A stretch of DNA of 64,000 nucleotides from Dirofilaria immitis (GCA_024305405.1 JAKNDB010000088.1:1382001-1446000); one strand, 5' to 3'. Positions 13,246-26,210 are shown, counted from the stretch's first letter. Numbers and translations are program-made. Notes: generated from the sequence alone by a model not told the origin.

Positions 13246-14079
13246 TCCCTTTTTGTGATTTTCAAATTTTGCCAACGAATTAAATAAAAGATCGTAACTT
13301 GAAAATAAGGAAATATTATTTGTAAACAACTCTATTCTTCATAAATAATTAAAGGTTATGGTAGAATATCTGATGCGAAATTTTATTGAAAAAAATAAAT
13401 ATTCGACAAATATGATGAAAGTTCACTGTAATGCAATTGTAAACTTTGGAAAATTTTATTTTGAAATTTCGGAATATAAACATCTTGCGACTGGAAAACA
13501 AATCTGACGAAGCATTTCTGGGTAAATGAAGAGTTTTAAAAGATCTGTTATCTGCTAACATTAGAACTAGTTTTTCTTTTTTTTTTTTTTCGAAGGGCAG
13601 AACAAATAAATACTTATCTCATCTTTTATCCGTTATTGAAAAAAAAAAGGAAAAATGCATTTTTAAAGAAGCTAAGTAGATCTAGTATTGTAAATGTTTG
13701 TTGTTTGTTTTTGTCGATTTAAAATTATTCCAAAATGTACTTTCCTCTTTATGTAAATAATGAGATAACAATCAGGCAAAAATTTGCTGAAAATTTAAAT
13801 TTATATACTTATACTTATTATTAATTGTTAGAAATAATATGTGCTAAAAGAAAAAAAGATATGATAATATGTATTCAATTTCGAATTTAATTTCTATTCA
13901 TAATAAATTTGTATTTATTATGAATAATTTTTTTATTTATTATCAAATGCATAAAGAAGAAAAAGAATTTCAATTTATAAATTTAAATATACAAAAAAAA
14001 ATGAAGAAATTAATGATGAAATTTTAGAAATATCAATTGTGAAATATCAACTATGCATCTTTTATGCCAATTATATTTG

Positions 14080-14107
14080 TATGATGATGATGATGATGAT
14101 GATGATG
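14080..14107. repeat. (GAT)n microsatellite
   Basis: About nine tandem GAT units. Nothing else is associated with it. Confidence 0.9.
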
Positions 14108-14518
14108 TCTAATGATCTCGATAATTAGCTCTAATTTAATGTTTGTTAAACTAAAGAAAAAAAAAACTTCTCTGTTGATTTTGAGAATAGATGTTAAAAA
14201 TTATTTTCAACTTTTTTTTCCTTGTTTTGTTTTGATAATGAATGTTAGAAATTACTTGTTTCTTCGAAACTATTTCTAACAATTTCCTACATTTTTAACA
14301 TAATGAAAAAAGAAAATGGACTAAATTAAATGTTTGAATTTATCATCGTGGTAAAAAAAAAAAAAAAACCGACAAAAACTGGAATGATGAAAAAGAATTG
14401 ATCAATGAGCATTGATAAAAAAATGAAAAAGTATGAATCGATCAACTGATTGATACTACTTACAAGCAGAAAAGTATCAATGGATAAATATTACGTTATC
14501 ATTATTTTAATAATGCAA

Positions 14519-14550
14519 ACACGCATGCATGCAAACGCGCATGCATGCAA
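14519..14550. repeat. Tandem CATGCATGC alternating purine-pyrimidine motif
   Basis: Two copies of acgcatgcatgcaa lie side by side (acacgcatgcatgcaaac, then gcgcatgcatgcaac). The self-complementary core gcatgc and the alternating purine-pyrimidine pattern stand out from the A/T-rich surroundings. Confidence 0.8.
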
Positions 14551-17360
14551 CATATACGAACAAATATATTTTATAATTGATACAAATATTTAAAATTTTT
14601 GTTGATCTTATATATGTTATCATCTTTTTTTAAAAAAAAAAGTAATATTTAATATTTGATCCTGAAATTATGAATTTAATTGAAATTATCAGAATTCACT
14701 GTGAATTCAGTTTAATATTAGAAATCAAGAAGGAAGAGAATTTCTTATATTTTTTCATCTTATCAAATTTTCTATAAATTCTTGCAATTTCCTCTTTTAA
14801 TTTTTCCTCCTCTTCTCTTTCTCAAGAAAAAAAACCTCCTCCTCTTCATTTTTTCTTCAATGATATAAGGTAATTCAGGTAACAAAAATTGGAGAAAAAA
14901 AAGCAATTAATGATTTCTTGCATGAATGATTTTAAAAATTTTATAATTAGTTATAATAAAATTGAGAGAGATAAAGAAAATAAAAAGTAAAATTACCTAT
15001 ATCAATAATTTCTATATTAATACTTAATTTTATCAATACTTCCTATATCGATACCTCCTATATCAATATTTTATCAATACCTTCTATATCAATATTTAAT
15101 TTTATCAAATTCTTTGTTTTTTTAAATTCGATGCTATTATTTTATTTTTTTTTCCATTCATTAATACTGCTACTAATATACATTTCTCAATTAAAAACTT
15201 TTCTTTTTCACTCTTTCATTATCAAACCAAAAAAGAACTTCAAAAAAATAGTTTATCGTTTTTAGTTTTTGGCATTTTTATTTCCAAGAAAATTTTACGA
15301 GTAATAAATTTATAAATATTAAAATATCATTTAATAAAATACTTGCGATCAAAGTTAAATACGTAATAATCATATAACGAAATATATTATTTGGTAAAAT
15401 ATTTGCGATCTAAGTTAATCATAATAATCATACGGCAAAGTAATTTGAATGATGATAAAAAAATTTTTCATCATACTTTCTTCTTTAATTTTTTTCTCAT
15501 TTTTATTACGATAATTAAATCATTACATTTTTTATTTAATCATATATTTAAAAAAGAAATATACAAGTTTTTTTAAAAAAATTTTTTCTTCCAAATTTTT
15601 GTTAGCTTTCATTTTTTGCTAAAATTTTTTTAAACCTTACTAGTTTTTAAATTTCTTTTTTTTCAAAATTTGATTTAATCTTTTTACATGTTTTTCTTGA
15701 TTGACAAATTAATTTTTCTTTTTTTTTCGCTACAAAATTTGATATAAAATTTGCATTTAGCAAAATTTCTTCTATACAGCATGTATATTCTTAAAAGTTC
15801 AAAGTAAAATGTTAAAATTTAAACTTTTGAAAAAATTGCAAAACGACGAGAAGATATAAAAATTATTAATATTCATTTAATATCTCATTTAGTCATATGA
15901 AAAAAAATTTATTAGCTCTTTTTATTTTTAATTTCTTTTCTTTTTAACTTTACTAATTTTTTAAATTTTAATTTTATCTTTTCAAACTTTACCAGTTTTT
16001 TATTTTGTTTTTTCTTTTTAAATTTTATTTAACCTGTTCTACCTGGTTTATTTTTCTTTTTTCAATCGATAAATTAATTTTTTTCTTTTGCCCTAAAATT
16101 TAATAATGTAATTTGCTTATATGAAAAGCTTATATTTTAGAAATGAACAATAAAATGTTAAATTTAGGTTCTAAAAAAAAAAAACCGCAAAAAAGAAGAA
16201 TGAGAAAAGCATTTGGTAAATAAGAATTTATTGCAACTTTTTCTTTTTGTTTATTTTTTTTTCTCACAGACGGAAATAATAAAAATTTACGAATATTTAC
16301 TCGATCAATTTTTTTTCAATCTTATTAATTTAATATATATTTGGTAAATTAAATTTTTACCTGCAAAATTTATGAATATGAAATTTTAAACTTTTCGCTT
16401 TGCAATGGTTTAAATGTTTCGCGGAAAGGCAGGTGAAAAAAATAAATGTAAGTCATTTAGAATACATTTTCTCGAATGATTGATCGTTTGATTGCAATTT
16501 CTTTTTTTTTTTTTTTTTTTAAATCATTGTTTCGACGAGTATTGTATTGACCGATTAAATTTGTACAAAATTAGAATCATTCTTTTTATAGATTTTTAAA
16601 TTTTATACATTTATTTTATATAAAGAGAATTGAAAAAAATTTTCTTCCTACAATTGACCAAATTTTTATTTTTTTCGATCCTCGAGAATATTATCACTGA
16701 AAAATTTTCTTTTTTTTCTGATCCTCGAGAATATTATCGCTTAAAAATTATTTTATTTTTTTTAAAAGTTTATTATGGTTTTTGAGAAGAAATAATTTTT
16801 GTTTAATATTTATTGATAGCATTTTTAGATTGATTAAAAATTTTTAAGATAATTTTTAATTTTTAAAAAATTCAATTAAAAAAATTAAGTAAATTATTGC
16901 GAAAATAAGCAAATAAAAGCGATCAGTTAAAAAAAAATTGATTCGCTCATTTGACATTGAAATTGATAGAATCAATTCATCATCACTTCTCGTTATTTAT
17001 TAATTAAAATGAATAGTTTAATTAAGAAATGGGAGAAAATAAAGCTGAAATATTGAGCACGAAATATAATCATTAAAAATCAACAGATAAATATGCAAGA
17101 AATAATTAATGAATAATATGCAAGAAATAATTAATGAATAAATATTATGATTAAAATAAACAATGTATCATTGGATATGAAGATAAATTATAATTGAAGA
17201 TATTTTATAAATATTTAATGAAGTGTTAGATAATTAGTCAAAAAAATCGCTATAACGAATAGCATATTCTCGAATGAGAATAAATATCAGTAAAATTTGT
17301 TAACAATTGATGATAATATATATGTTCATGCTCTTGATTAACAACTATGACAATAGATGA

Positions 17361-17490
17361 AATAGTCCTCATATTTCAATTACCCGAATAATCAAATAAT
17401 CGATGAAGTTTGACCTTATATTTCAACTACTTGAATAATCAAATAATCGATGAAGTTGACCTCATATTTCAACTACACAAATAATCAAAT
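17361..17490. repeat. About 47-bp tandem repeat, three copies
   Basis: Three imperfect copies of a unit containing catatttcaactac, gaataatcaaataatcga and tgaagttgacc. Copies begin near 17369, 17417 and 17463. Confidence 0.85.
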
Positions 17491-19669
17491 CGGTTTGCAA
17501 TGAATTTAATTTATTATAATAAAAAATGCATTCAATTCTATATTTCTATAAATTATCGTCTTTTTATCCTCTCTTAAATACTAACTTTTATTATAATTTA
17601 CTTCTGTGTTATTTATGAATTAGGAAATATGAAAAAATAAATTTAATTTTTAGATTTCAAATTTTACACATTTATAAATATTAAAGGGTAAATAAATTTC
17701 ATTATAATTTGCTTATTATATTAGGATAAAGGATAAAGAAAATGATTTAATTTCTCGATTTCACATTTAACAGATTAATTGTTTATGTAAATGTAAAATA
17801 CATAATCTTTCAAGTTTTAAATTCAATAAATCCAATAAAATTAATGAGTAAATGAATTTTGTTACAAATTTGCTTATATATTAGGATGAAGAAATGATAT
17901 AATTTATAAATCATATTTTCAAATTTAATAAATTTGCAACAATTAAAAAGCAAAGACGAAATGAAATAACAAATGATAAATAAATAAAAATTCAACTTAT
18001 AATAAGATGAAATAAAAAGAAAAGACGGATACGATAAGAAAAGTTATGTAAATAATTTAAATATTTTAAAGCACAATATATCGTATTTAATATTATCAAA
18101 ATAAGAAAATATAAATGAAACTTAAAGATGCGATTCTGTAGATAAAATTAAGTAACATATATTATCGATATCAGAAATCTGCAACAGTTATCAACATATT
18201 TGTTCTACAACGAAATGAATGAAGCAATAGGAAAAGTAGGAAGAAGGATGAAAGATAAAAGATAACATTTAATCGATGATTATTGATGATAATAAAACTG
18301 ATTTGAATCTTTTATATTTTACATCCTATTCTCATATATATATATTATCAACATAACTTAATTTATTTAGTGAGAAAGTTTTAAAAATATTAATATAAAA
18401 AAAGAAACGAAAAAATCATTTGAACCAAAATAAATTATGATTTATCAATCATTATAATCTTATTTCGAAAATAAGAATCAATCATATACTTTGATAATCT
18501 AATTTTATACATAAATCCTTATACAAACACATACAAATACACACAAACACACACGCTTCTCATGATGCAAGTATTTCTCGTACATTCCTACCATATATGG
18601 ATAATATTATCCTAAATTGTGTGTTCGCACAGTATATTCCATTGCAATCTCTCAACTTCGATTATTTCTGTTCATTAAAGGAGACAACTATTAAAATCAA
18701 GGTCATTGTTTTCACCATCAGCAGTTGGAACATTTCATGATATATGCTCAACAATTGGACTCAATTAACATGTATTGATTTTTCTCCTCGCAACTATTAA
18801 AAAAAAAAATTAAATTAATCATCTGCTCAAGAATACTTCTTATCATAAAATCTCAAATTTTGGATGAAAATGAAAAAATTAGCAAAATGCAAGCATTAAA
18901 TAATTATTCTTCATTATCATTTATAAAACTGGAATGAAATTACAAGAAAAGCAAGAATATATTTCATCAAATTACAATATCAGTCGAGCACAATTTAAAA
19001 TTATCAAGAGAACAAAATTAACATATGCAACATAGTAAAATGAATAAATTTACGAGAAAAAAACAGTTATTATAATATCATAAGACAAACAGAATCGAAT
19101 AAGAGATTTGCATTAAATACCAAAATTCCAATAAATTTTAAAAACAAAATTAATGCCAGACATAAATGTTATAAAACATCTGCCACAAAATGTTGTCTAG
19201 GATTTTCATCTTTATGGAAACAACACGGCACTTAAAGTGAATGAATAAAATTTAGACTCTACCTTTCATTATTTAGTTTAACTTAACTCTAAAATGAGAT
19301 ATACGAGTCTTTCCTGAGACACTGGTTTCCCGAAACTCTGCTTGTTTCAAACTTGAAGTAAGTAAGTTTCATTATAATATTTGATACACTCACTAGAGAG
19401 AAAAATAAGATATTTAAAACGATCAATCTCCATACACAATATTTCATGCTTTGAAAGATATGCAATGCTTCAAATAATTTCCAGGATGCTCCGACTTATA
19501 AAATTTAATCACGATTTTTTATATCCATGAAGAATCAGTACTTTCCAATAAACCATAAACTTTGAAATTTAGTCACTTATTGTTTGATTGCACTCTATTT
19601 TTGGAATAGGAAAGTAATATTTCTAAGTTAATTCAATAAAACAAAGAAGTTCATTCATTTTATACTGAT

Positions 19670-22600
19670 CTAAAGTGCTGCTGCCAAATTATTGTAAATT
19701 TCTCGTTCGGCTTCGCTCAGTCTATCGAATTTTTTTCGCAGTCTTTTCATTCGTTTTTCTGGTTCCAAATCAACATATCTGAAAAGAAGATTAACTTTAA
19801 AAATAATGATATATAAATAAAATAAACAGAAATGAATACAAAACGTTGATGTGAGAAATTTAAGAAAAATAGCAGATCGGTTAGAAAAGCAATGATCTCA
19901 ACGAAATCATCACCAGCAACTCTACGAAGAAAGCTTTTCGATAATTTCAGCTCCGCCCATCACTATGCGCATTTATCGCAAACTATCTGCTACTGTACAA
20001 CGTCATAAAATACAAAACTTAGTCCTAACATATTTCAATCATACGTTTAAACCACAAAATAACTTGCTTATTGGCCATGCTGATTGCAAAAAGATCGAAA
20101 GCGCTTTTCGGTTCCTTTTTCTTAACGGATTTCCTACTTCTATTACGCGTTTTAATTCCTTTCGATTTATCGATCTAAATTTGAAACAGTTATTTCAACA
20201 TTTCAACGAAGTATTTTTCATTAGTAAATATGTTTTGACTTAAATGATCCCTCATTACCAACTGCGTCAAAGAATTCACTTAACAAGTTAAGTGATCAGT
20301 TAAAAGTAATCTAGATATACCAGAAACATTATAAATATACGCTAGTCACTCAACATGATAAAGAATGTAAAATTGCCACATGCCGCAGAAAATCATCGTA
20401 TAAAATCTACCACAAAGAAAATTTCAATGCATATTCTGCTCAAAAACAATGACTTACGGTTTTCTGCGCAATTGAAATTGCATTATCCACATAACTTTGA
20501 TGTGCTGGCGTTAATTCTTGATGTTTTTTCTGAAAAAGACAGATAAAAGCAAGCAAATGATAAAGCGGAAGAGAATGATAAACGAACACGATCGTAACCT
20601 ACTTATCTAAAATTTAACCTGTATGCTTGTAAATTTAACAAGTATTTTTCCATTAACTGCAGAGCTTCCTTCTTCGCCTCCGCTTTTTCGGCTGCATTCG
20701 ATTCATCATGCCAGAATGCGCTTACCTCCTAAAAATATTTATTAAAAAAAGATGTCTAGAATATCATAGAGCATAAATCTTACAAATCATAATTTTTAAA
20801 ACTTTGTGCTCCAGTTAATAAGAATAATTCACAATGGAATAAATTTTCCTTTATTTATTTTCACATTTTTACGCGTGAATAATGCCAAGGCAGAACCACT
20901 GCTCTAGAACATTCAGATATAAAATATTGAAACAAGTTTTCCACAGAATAAATTTAGGAAAAATACGTTCATTTCATTTTGCGAATTCGATCTCAAAAAA
21001 ACAAGTTCGCTTTTTCATTTCAACACTTGATACTCATCATGTTTTCTACTCTAGTAAACCAACTTATAAATTTGAGATTTCTCTCATCGTCATGCAGGTA
21101 TTTGAGAAGCATAGATGTTATTTGAAAATTTACAGCAAAAATAAATATCAAAATGATAATAAAAGTAACCGATGAGAATCTGCTGTGTCCTGTTTTTCGC
21201 ATAAATATCGAAAAAGCATTCGGTGGCTTCTTAGGAAATGTTGGATCCATTGTGACACTATGACCTTCTTCCAAGAATGAGTGAAGCAGCTTAACAATTT
21301 TTATTCATATTACAAATTTTTCGAAGAAATGATGTTTTGTTTATTTCATTATCTATAAAAAAATAACGGGTTCAGATACCACATACAATGTACTCAGTCA
21401 CGTGTAGTTCCTGGTTCTGGACTTGTTATTAATCTATTTTCTGTGAGTAAACTGCTTAGAAAGATTGACTTTCCTACGTTTGAGCGTCCAATTATTGCAA
21501 TTCGGAGCTTATTGAACTTATCAGTCAGTAGTTTGGTGCTTTGATTTAAATTTCTAATAGTACTATTTTTTTCTTTTTTTTTGTAAGGCGTTTCTCAACG
21601 CATTTTCAGAGATCCAAAAGATTTTTTGGAGCGAAAATAGGACGGATCCACGTTTAATTTATATAATTTCAATTCAAATTCAAATAAAACATTAAATTTC
21701 CTAGCATGTATTGCAATACTAACTGCCGCCGACAAATGCAATGCATTATTACAATAAATTCTCGTAGCATCAAATGAAATTAGTGGAGATTTGCTTAAAA
21801 TTATAAAAATCTAACTTCGAGGGCAGTCGGTATAGTCATTGTTGATAATATCACTGCTTCTTTTAAACATCTGCGTAAATCGGTCTTGAGCATTCTAAAA
21901 GCTTAATACATAATTGATGCTGAATAAGAAATTTCCATAAGCAATAATTTTAAGTTTGCTTAAAATCGCTATCCTTTTCTTGTATAGCTCGCATGTTGAA
22001 TTCAAAAACAAAATATATATTAATTATATTTAAAGAGTGCCAATAATTAAAAAACAAAGACAAACAAAATAAGTCTACTTTAAAGATTTCATTTTTCTAA
22101 ATAAGTTATTAATTTTTATCCATCTTTTTGATCTCCCTGAACGCATACTTATGAGAAAACCTCAACAGAGAATAATAACTTGAAAATTTATTAACTTGAG
22201 CAATAAAAAAAGGAAATAGAAGAACAGCAAAAATATGAAAATTTACTCTTTTGTTCCTCCTGGCGGCATATTAATATCATCAAAATCGCTGAATCCAAGA
22301 AATTTTTTTGACCAGTTTTCTTTTTCTGTTTCATTTTCGCTCTTAATTCCTGGAAATTCCTAATATCTGAATATCCAAAGATTTGAAATGCTACTTTCGT
22401 TTATCGAATTTTCCACAAATCTTCTTCGTCAAATTGAATTCAAATTTAAATTAAGATTTCATTAAATATCAAAATCACGAATTTTGAAAATTTATCATTC
22501 TGAGGCAAACTAAAGATTTCATTTTTTCCGTAACTCTAGAGAAGCAATGAATTTAACAAACAAATATACAAAGGTGAAATCTAACTGGTCAAATGAATTT

Positions 22601-23229
22601 CACGACATAATTCAACAAAAAACAGATACTTGAACAATCTTTGCAATTTGACTGGGAGAGAAATGAAGATCTACTGAAGACGACTGAGCTATTTCTATAT
22701 CGTCACTGACATCTGATATTGACTGAAAAAAAGTCATTCAACAAAATAAGTCTTTATCTTACTTCAGTGATATGTTTCGATGGTTCTACCTATTACCGTT
22801 CAGAAATAAATGTACATAAGATAAGCAGCAAAATTCCATTCTTTAAGACATTAAAGGCAGGGGAATTAAAATTAGGCTAATTCGCTTTCTTCCTTTCAAA
22901 ATGTTCTAACATCTCGTCGAGGAAAAAAGAATTCTCTTAGTTCCAATAATCGAACAGTGATTTCAATTTAAGATTTATAACATATATAATCATAAACAAA
23001 ATAAAACTCTCGTATTACTATATAAGATTTTTTCACTGGAAACATTACTGTTTAGTATCACTTAGCACAGTGAATAAGGAAAACCTACTTCTTTAGCAAT
23101 TTTCTTCGGAATTTTTGCTTCTTTTGGAACAGTCATTAATGCTGGACTTTTCCTTTTATTCCGATTCGTATTGCTGAATAGTGGTGAGACAATATCATGC
23201 CATTCCACAATACCATCCGGTATATCCAT
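19670..23229 (-). CDS. UBF-like protein with two HMG boxes, nine exons
   Basis: Probable nuclear DNA-binding protein of about 318 aa. Exons on minus: 23229-23089 (ATG), 22722-22630, 22359-22247, 21894-21816, 21289-21170, 20728-20619, 20529-20458, 20174-20056, 19778-19670 (TAG). The region [34 protein letters not shown] then [11 protein letters not shown] resembles the UBF N-terminal dimerisation region. It is followed by [18 protein letters not shown] (start of HMG box 1, as UBF DFPKKPLTPYFRFF) and [13 protein letters not shown]. Box 2 runs from [19 protein letters not shown] to [21 protein letters not shown] basic stretch ([13 protein letters not shown]) precedes box 2. Phases chain at every join except exon 6 to 7, where exon 7 starts with six A and seven are needed. 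UBF activates rRNA transcription by Pol I; vertebrate UBF has six boxes. The HMG boxes are fairly secure; the UBF assignment is inference. Confidence 0.72.
21397..21564 (-). pseudogene. der: Der (EngA)-like bacterial GTPase fragment inside an intron
   Basis: On minus, 56 codons read without a stop from [13 protein letters not shown] to PGTTRD, then TGA. The core [13 protein letters not shown] is a Walker A/G1 motif and [15 protein letters not shown] matches the switch I/G2 region of the second G domain of Der, the bacterial ribosome-assembly GTPase. The G3 (DTAG) and G4 (NKxD) motifs and the rest of the protein are absent. It lies in intron 4 of the HMG-box gene, same strand. Animals are not known to carry nuclear Der. 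An old insertion of endosymbiont DNA, most likely Wolbachia, is the simplest reading. GRSNVGKS also occurs in EngB/GTPBP8, but PGTTRD favours Der. The source genus is inference. Confidence 0.7.
21598..21792 (-). other. 65-codon open frame of unknown origin next to the Der-like fragment
   Basis: Directly after a TTTTAAG acceptor-like site on minus, 65 codons are open, starting [20 protein letters not shown] and ending [10 protein letters not shown] before TGA. It is in the same frame as the Der-like piece (66 codons) that follows. The residue mix (Ala, His, Arg, Cys, few Asn/Lys runs) is unlike random A/T-rich translation. I do not recognise the family. It may be another piece of the same foreign insert, a rearranged fragment, or a skipped host exon. 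Confidence 0.45.
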
Positions 23230-24337
23230 TAGTTACTCTAATGCTATAATGGTTAAATGAATAAGCGAGTGCACAAGTAAGAAATATTGACGTAAAAACA
23301 GTAGCAACAATAACTAGTTAGTAGTGCATATTCAAAAGCAATTATAACAACTATTAAAAAATATATTTAGAATCATACCAAATAATATCACAATTTAATG
23401 AAATCAAAGCAATAAAAGATCAATCGAGTGATTAAATGAACTGAAAAACATAGATAATTGATAAAAACTCATTTCCGTTCCTTCTAAGTGAAAAATAAAT
23501 TTAGCAGCGATGTTCCATTCGATCGTATAAAATATTTTCAAAAGATTAGGCTCACTAATTATCCGGAATATTCTTTCGTTCTCTGATTTACTCCCACTAC
23601 TTCGCCACACTACTTCAATAATTTTTGTGTTTCTATTTCTGTAAGAAATACCTAAATAAATCACTAAAATTATATTGATAATTATGCGATAAGCAATGAT
23701 ATAAACGACAAAAACAACAATCCGAATCACAGCAAAGTGATAAAAACGAAATAAATTCGCGCTACATACCCTCACCCAAAATAATCAAGAATCAAAATTT
23801 AACGGTATGTGCATGGTAGATTAAATCCAAGTTTCTGGTTGTGGTTATTTATGCGATAAAATTTTCCATCTCTTTGCATCACTCTATAATATTCCTACCC
23901 TATCTGGCTGTCTCTATAATTCGCATATTATTTTGATAAATTTTCATCATTTTCAAAACAAATCATTCCTTGCAATTTTAAAAATGTTCTTAAACATTTG
24001 ATATTATCGGATACGATTTTATTAGCAACAGGCTTTCCGATACTAATCATTCACTTAGTTATTCCATTCAACCGGAAATCCAATTTTTCTGAACAATTAT
24101 CGAAGGAAAAATTTTCAAAACGTATCCTTCGAATTCTGTTAAATCCGATTGTCGGAATCGTTTCTTTTTTCTTCACGCTTACACTTTGTAAAAAGAAATA
24201 TCGTTCTTGAAAGAAAAGAAAATTTGAGTAATTTTCGTGAAAAAATTTCTGAAAAATGATTCTTTCTGTTAGGAAAAAGTTGTTGGAAAAAATTTAAATA
24301 ATTTTCTCGAAGAATTTCTCGAAAATAAACTTCGAGC

Positions 24338-24370
24338 AAATTCGCAAAAAAATTTTTTTTTGCGAATTTT
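24338..24370. repeat. Short hairpin, A/T core
   Basis: aaattcgcaaaaaaa is followed by its reverse complement ttttttgcgaattt with almost no loop. It lies about 1.1 kb upstream of the HMG-box gene start. Confidence 0.7.
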
Positions 24371-25229
24371 TTATAAAATTTAAGTTAATAAAAATATTTT
24401 AAAGCATTAAAATTATCCAAAATGAAAAACTTTTTTCATTGCTTATTTCGTTAAAATTGTTTACGTGCATAAAATAATGTATACGTGAAAATAATAATAT
24501 TTTTATTAATATTTGAATCAAATACGTGCATAGTTTCAATTTGATTGAAAATAAAATGAATCCTAAAATTTACTTTATTAGCGCTAAATGCTTTAGAAAA
24601 TTAAAATTAAGTTATTGTTACATTGATTTAGTAATTTATCTTAGACTTATCAATCTTTGCAAAGTAAATTAAACTTTAGATAGTTCAAAATTTTTATTGA
24701 TGAACAGGTAAATTATTATTTGTTTCAAAGTTTAACATCATATTTTAAATATTATAAGATGATCAAATTGATTGGAAATGGGCTGCCATCTTATTAATCA
24801 ACTTTACGAGAGAATTCCTTATTAATATTTTCAAGTTAATTAAGTGTTAGACAGGTAAATTATTCTACTTATTTGATAATATGAATTTTGAAATAATCAA
24901 ATTTTTGAGAGAGAAGGAAAAAGGCAATCGTAATAGTTAATTTTCTGCGAAGATATCTAATTAAAATTTATGAATAAATTAGTTTTAGAAAGAAAGAAGT
25001 AATTTGAAATTTTTATTGATGAATAGATAAATTATATTAGAATTAATATCAATCTTGAATTAATCAAATTTATCAGAAGAGAAAAGGAAAAAATCGTATT
25101 AATCGATTTTTTCAAGCAAATATTTTATTAATAAAGTAAAATATTTGAAGCAAATATTTTACTGATAAATGTATAATATTTTAATGAAGGATATTTTGGA
25201 AATTTTTAAAACTAAACCAATAAATTATT

Positions 25230-25589
25230 CCATTCATTGTTGTTATCAATTGATAATAAAATATTACAAATTTAGTAATAAAATAAAATTCACAAATAAT
25301 TGATAAAAATTAAAAGTTAAATTTTGATATATCTAAAAAAAATTCATTTTCTTTTTTTTTTAAATAAGAAAAACAAGAAATAATAAATAATCTAAAAGAA
25401 ATTAAAAAAAAAGAAAAACAAACAAACATAAAAAGCTTCTATTTGTTTAATATATTATTATATTAATCTTTTTCCTTTTTTCTTTCTTTAATCAGATTTG
25501 ATTTTTAATTTTTATCAATTATTTTGTGAATTTTATTTTATTACTAAATTTGTAATATTTTATTATCAATTGATAACAGCAATGAATGG
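25230..25589. repeat. Long inverted repeat, about 86-bp arms
   Basis: The arm at 25230-25315, beginning ccattcattg and containing atcaattgataataaaat, is repeated as its reverse complement at 25503-25589. I find one mismatch and one single-base indel between the arms. The spacer is about 187 bases of A/T-rich DNA with no open frame of note. The layout fits a MITE-like non-autonomous element or a foldback structure; I could not confirm target-site duplications. Confidence 0.88.
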
Positions 25590-25921
25590 AATATATTTCT
25601 TGAATTATTCATCAATTTTTCTATCGAAAATTTTTTTTTCTAAAAAGTCTTCTTGAAAAAGAAATTTTCTCCCTGTTTAGATTGTGAATTGTAGTAGATG
25701 AATTGAAAAATGTAAAATAATGCATAAATAATATGAAATTTTTTTGAACTTTTACAGCTGTCCTTAAATGATTTTAAACATCTGCACGAATTCTTCCTGT
25801 CATCTGTCATCATCGTCATCTTCATCGTCGTTGGAAACAATAAATGAATCTGATGTGTTGTTGATTCATTTAATTGGAAAGTATCATAAATTATTGATCG
25901 AAATGAAATTTTAAAACACGC

Positions 25922-26210
25922 TAAAAGCTTATGCAGAAAATTCTTATCATCATCCAATCACCATCAACATCATCATCATCATCTTCATTGAAAACAATCA
26001 ATGAATCAAAAACATGTTAAAAGCTTATGCAGAAAATTCTTATCATCATCCAATCACCATCAACATCATCATCATCATCTTCATTGAAAACAATCAATGA
26101 ATCAAAAACATGTTAAAAGCTTATGCAGAAAATTCTTATCATCATCCAATCATCATCAACATCATCATCATCATCTTCATTGCAAACAATCAATTAATCT
26201 AATATGTTAT
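25922..26210. repeat. 96-bp tandem repeat, three near-identical copies
   Basis: Copies begin at 25922, 26018 and 26114 with taaaagcttatgcagaaaa and contain catcatccaatcaccatcaa. A fourth, diverged copy runs to about 26360. Flanking segments near 25800-25920, 26200-26270 and 26340-26410 also resemble each other (gaaaagtatcataaatt), indicating an older higher-order repeat. Confidence 0.9.

Larger units (their letters stand above)
7705..19669. other. 12 kb gene-poor intergenic region
   Basis: The sequence is very A+T-rich with frequent stops in all frames. No conserved protein block, splice-flanked open exon or RNA gene was recognised. Short open frames here are low-complexity (Lys/Asn/Ile/Phe/Tyr) and consistent with composition. 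Upstream promoter DNA of the phosphoesterase gene (from 7705) and 3' UTR of the HMG-box gene (before 19670) must lie at the two ends. Simple repeats inside are listed separately. Confidence 0.6.

Noticed and set aside
13026..13329. Glu/Lys-rich and Ser/Phe-rich frames at 13026-13329
   Set aside because: Products of a polypyrimidine tract; three overlapping frames are open at once, which is a composition effect.
19965..20243. 92-aa plus-strand open frame over exon 8 of the HMG-box gene
   Set aside because: It is antisense to the real minus-strand exon 20174-20056 (HMG box 2 start), whose phases fit both neighbours.
20458..20529. Skipping exon 7 of the HMG-box gene to repair the phase (exon 6 joined to exon 8)
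   Set aside because: Exon 7 has perfect acceptor and donor sites, a coding frame matching HMG box 1 ([12 protein letters not shown]) and a good phase into exon 8a; a one-base loss in its A run is simpler.
23404..23775. 123-aa minus-strand open frame upstream of the HMG-box gene
   Set aside because: Ile/Phe/Val-rich without any recognisable domain or splice-consistent partner. I could not connect it to the gene starting at 23229.
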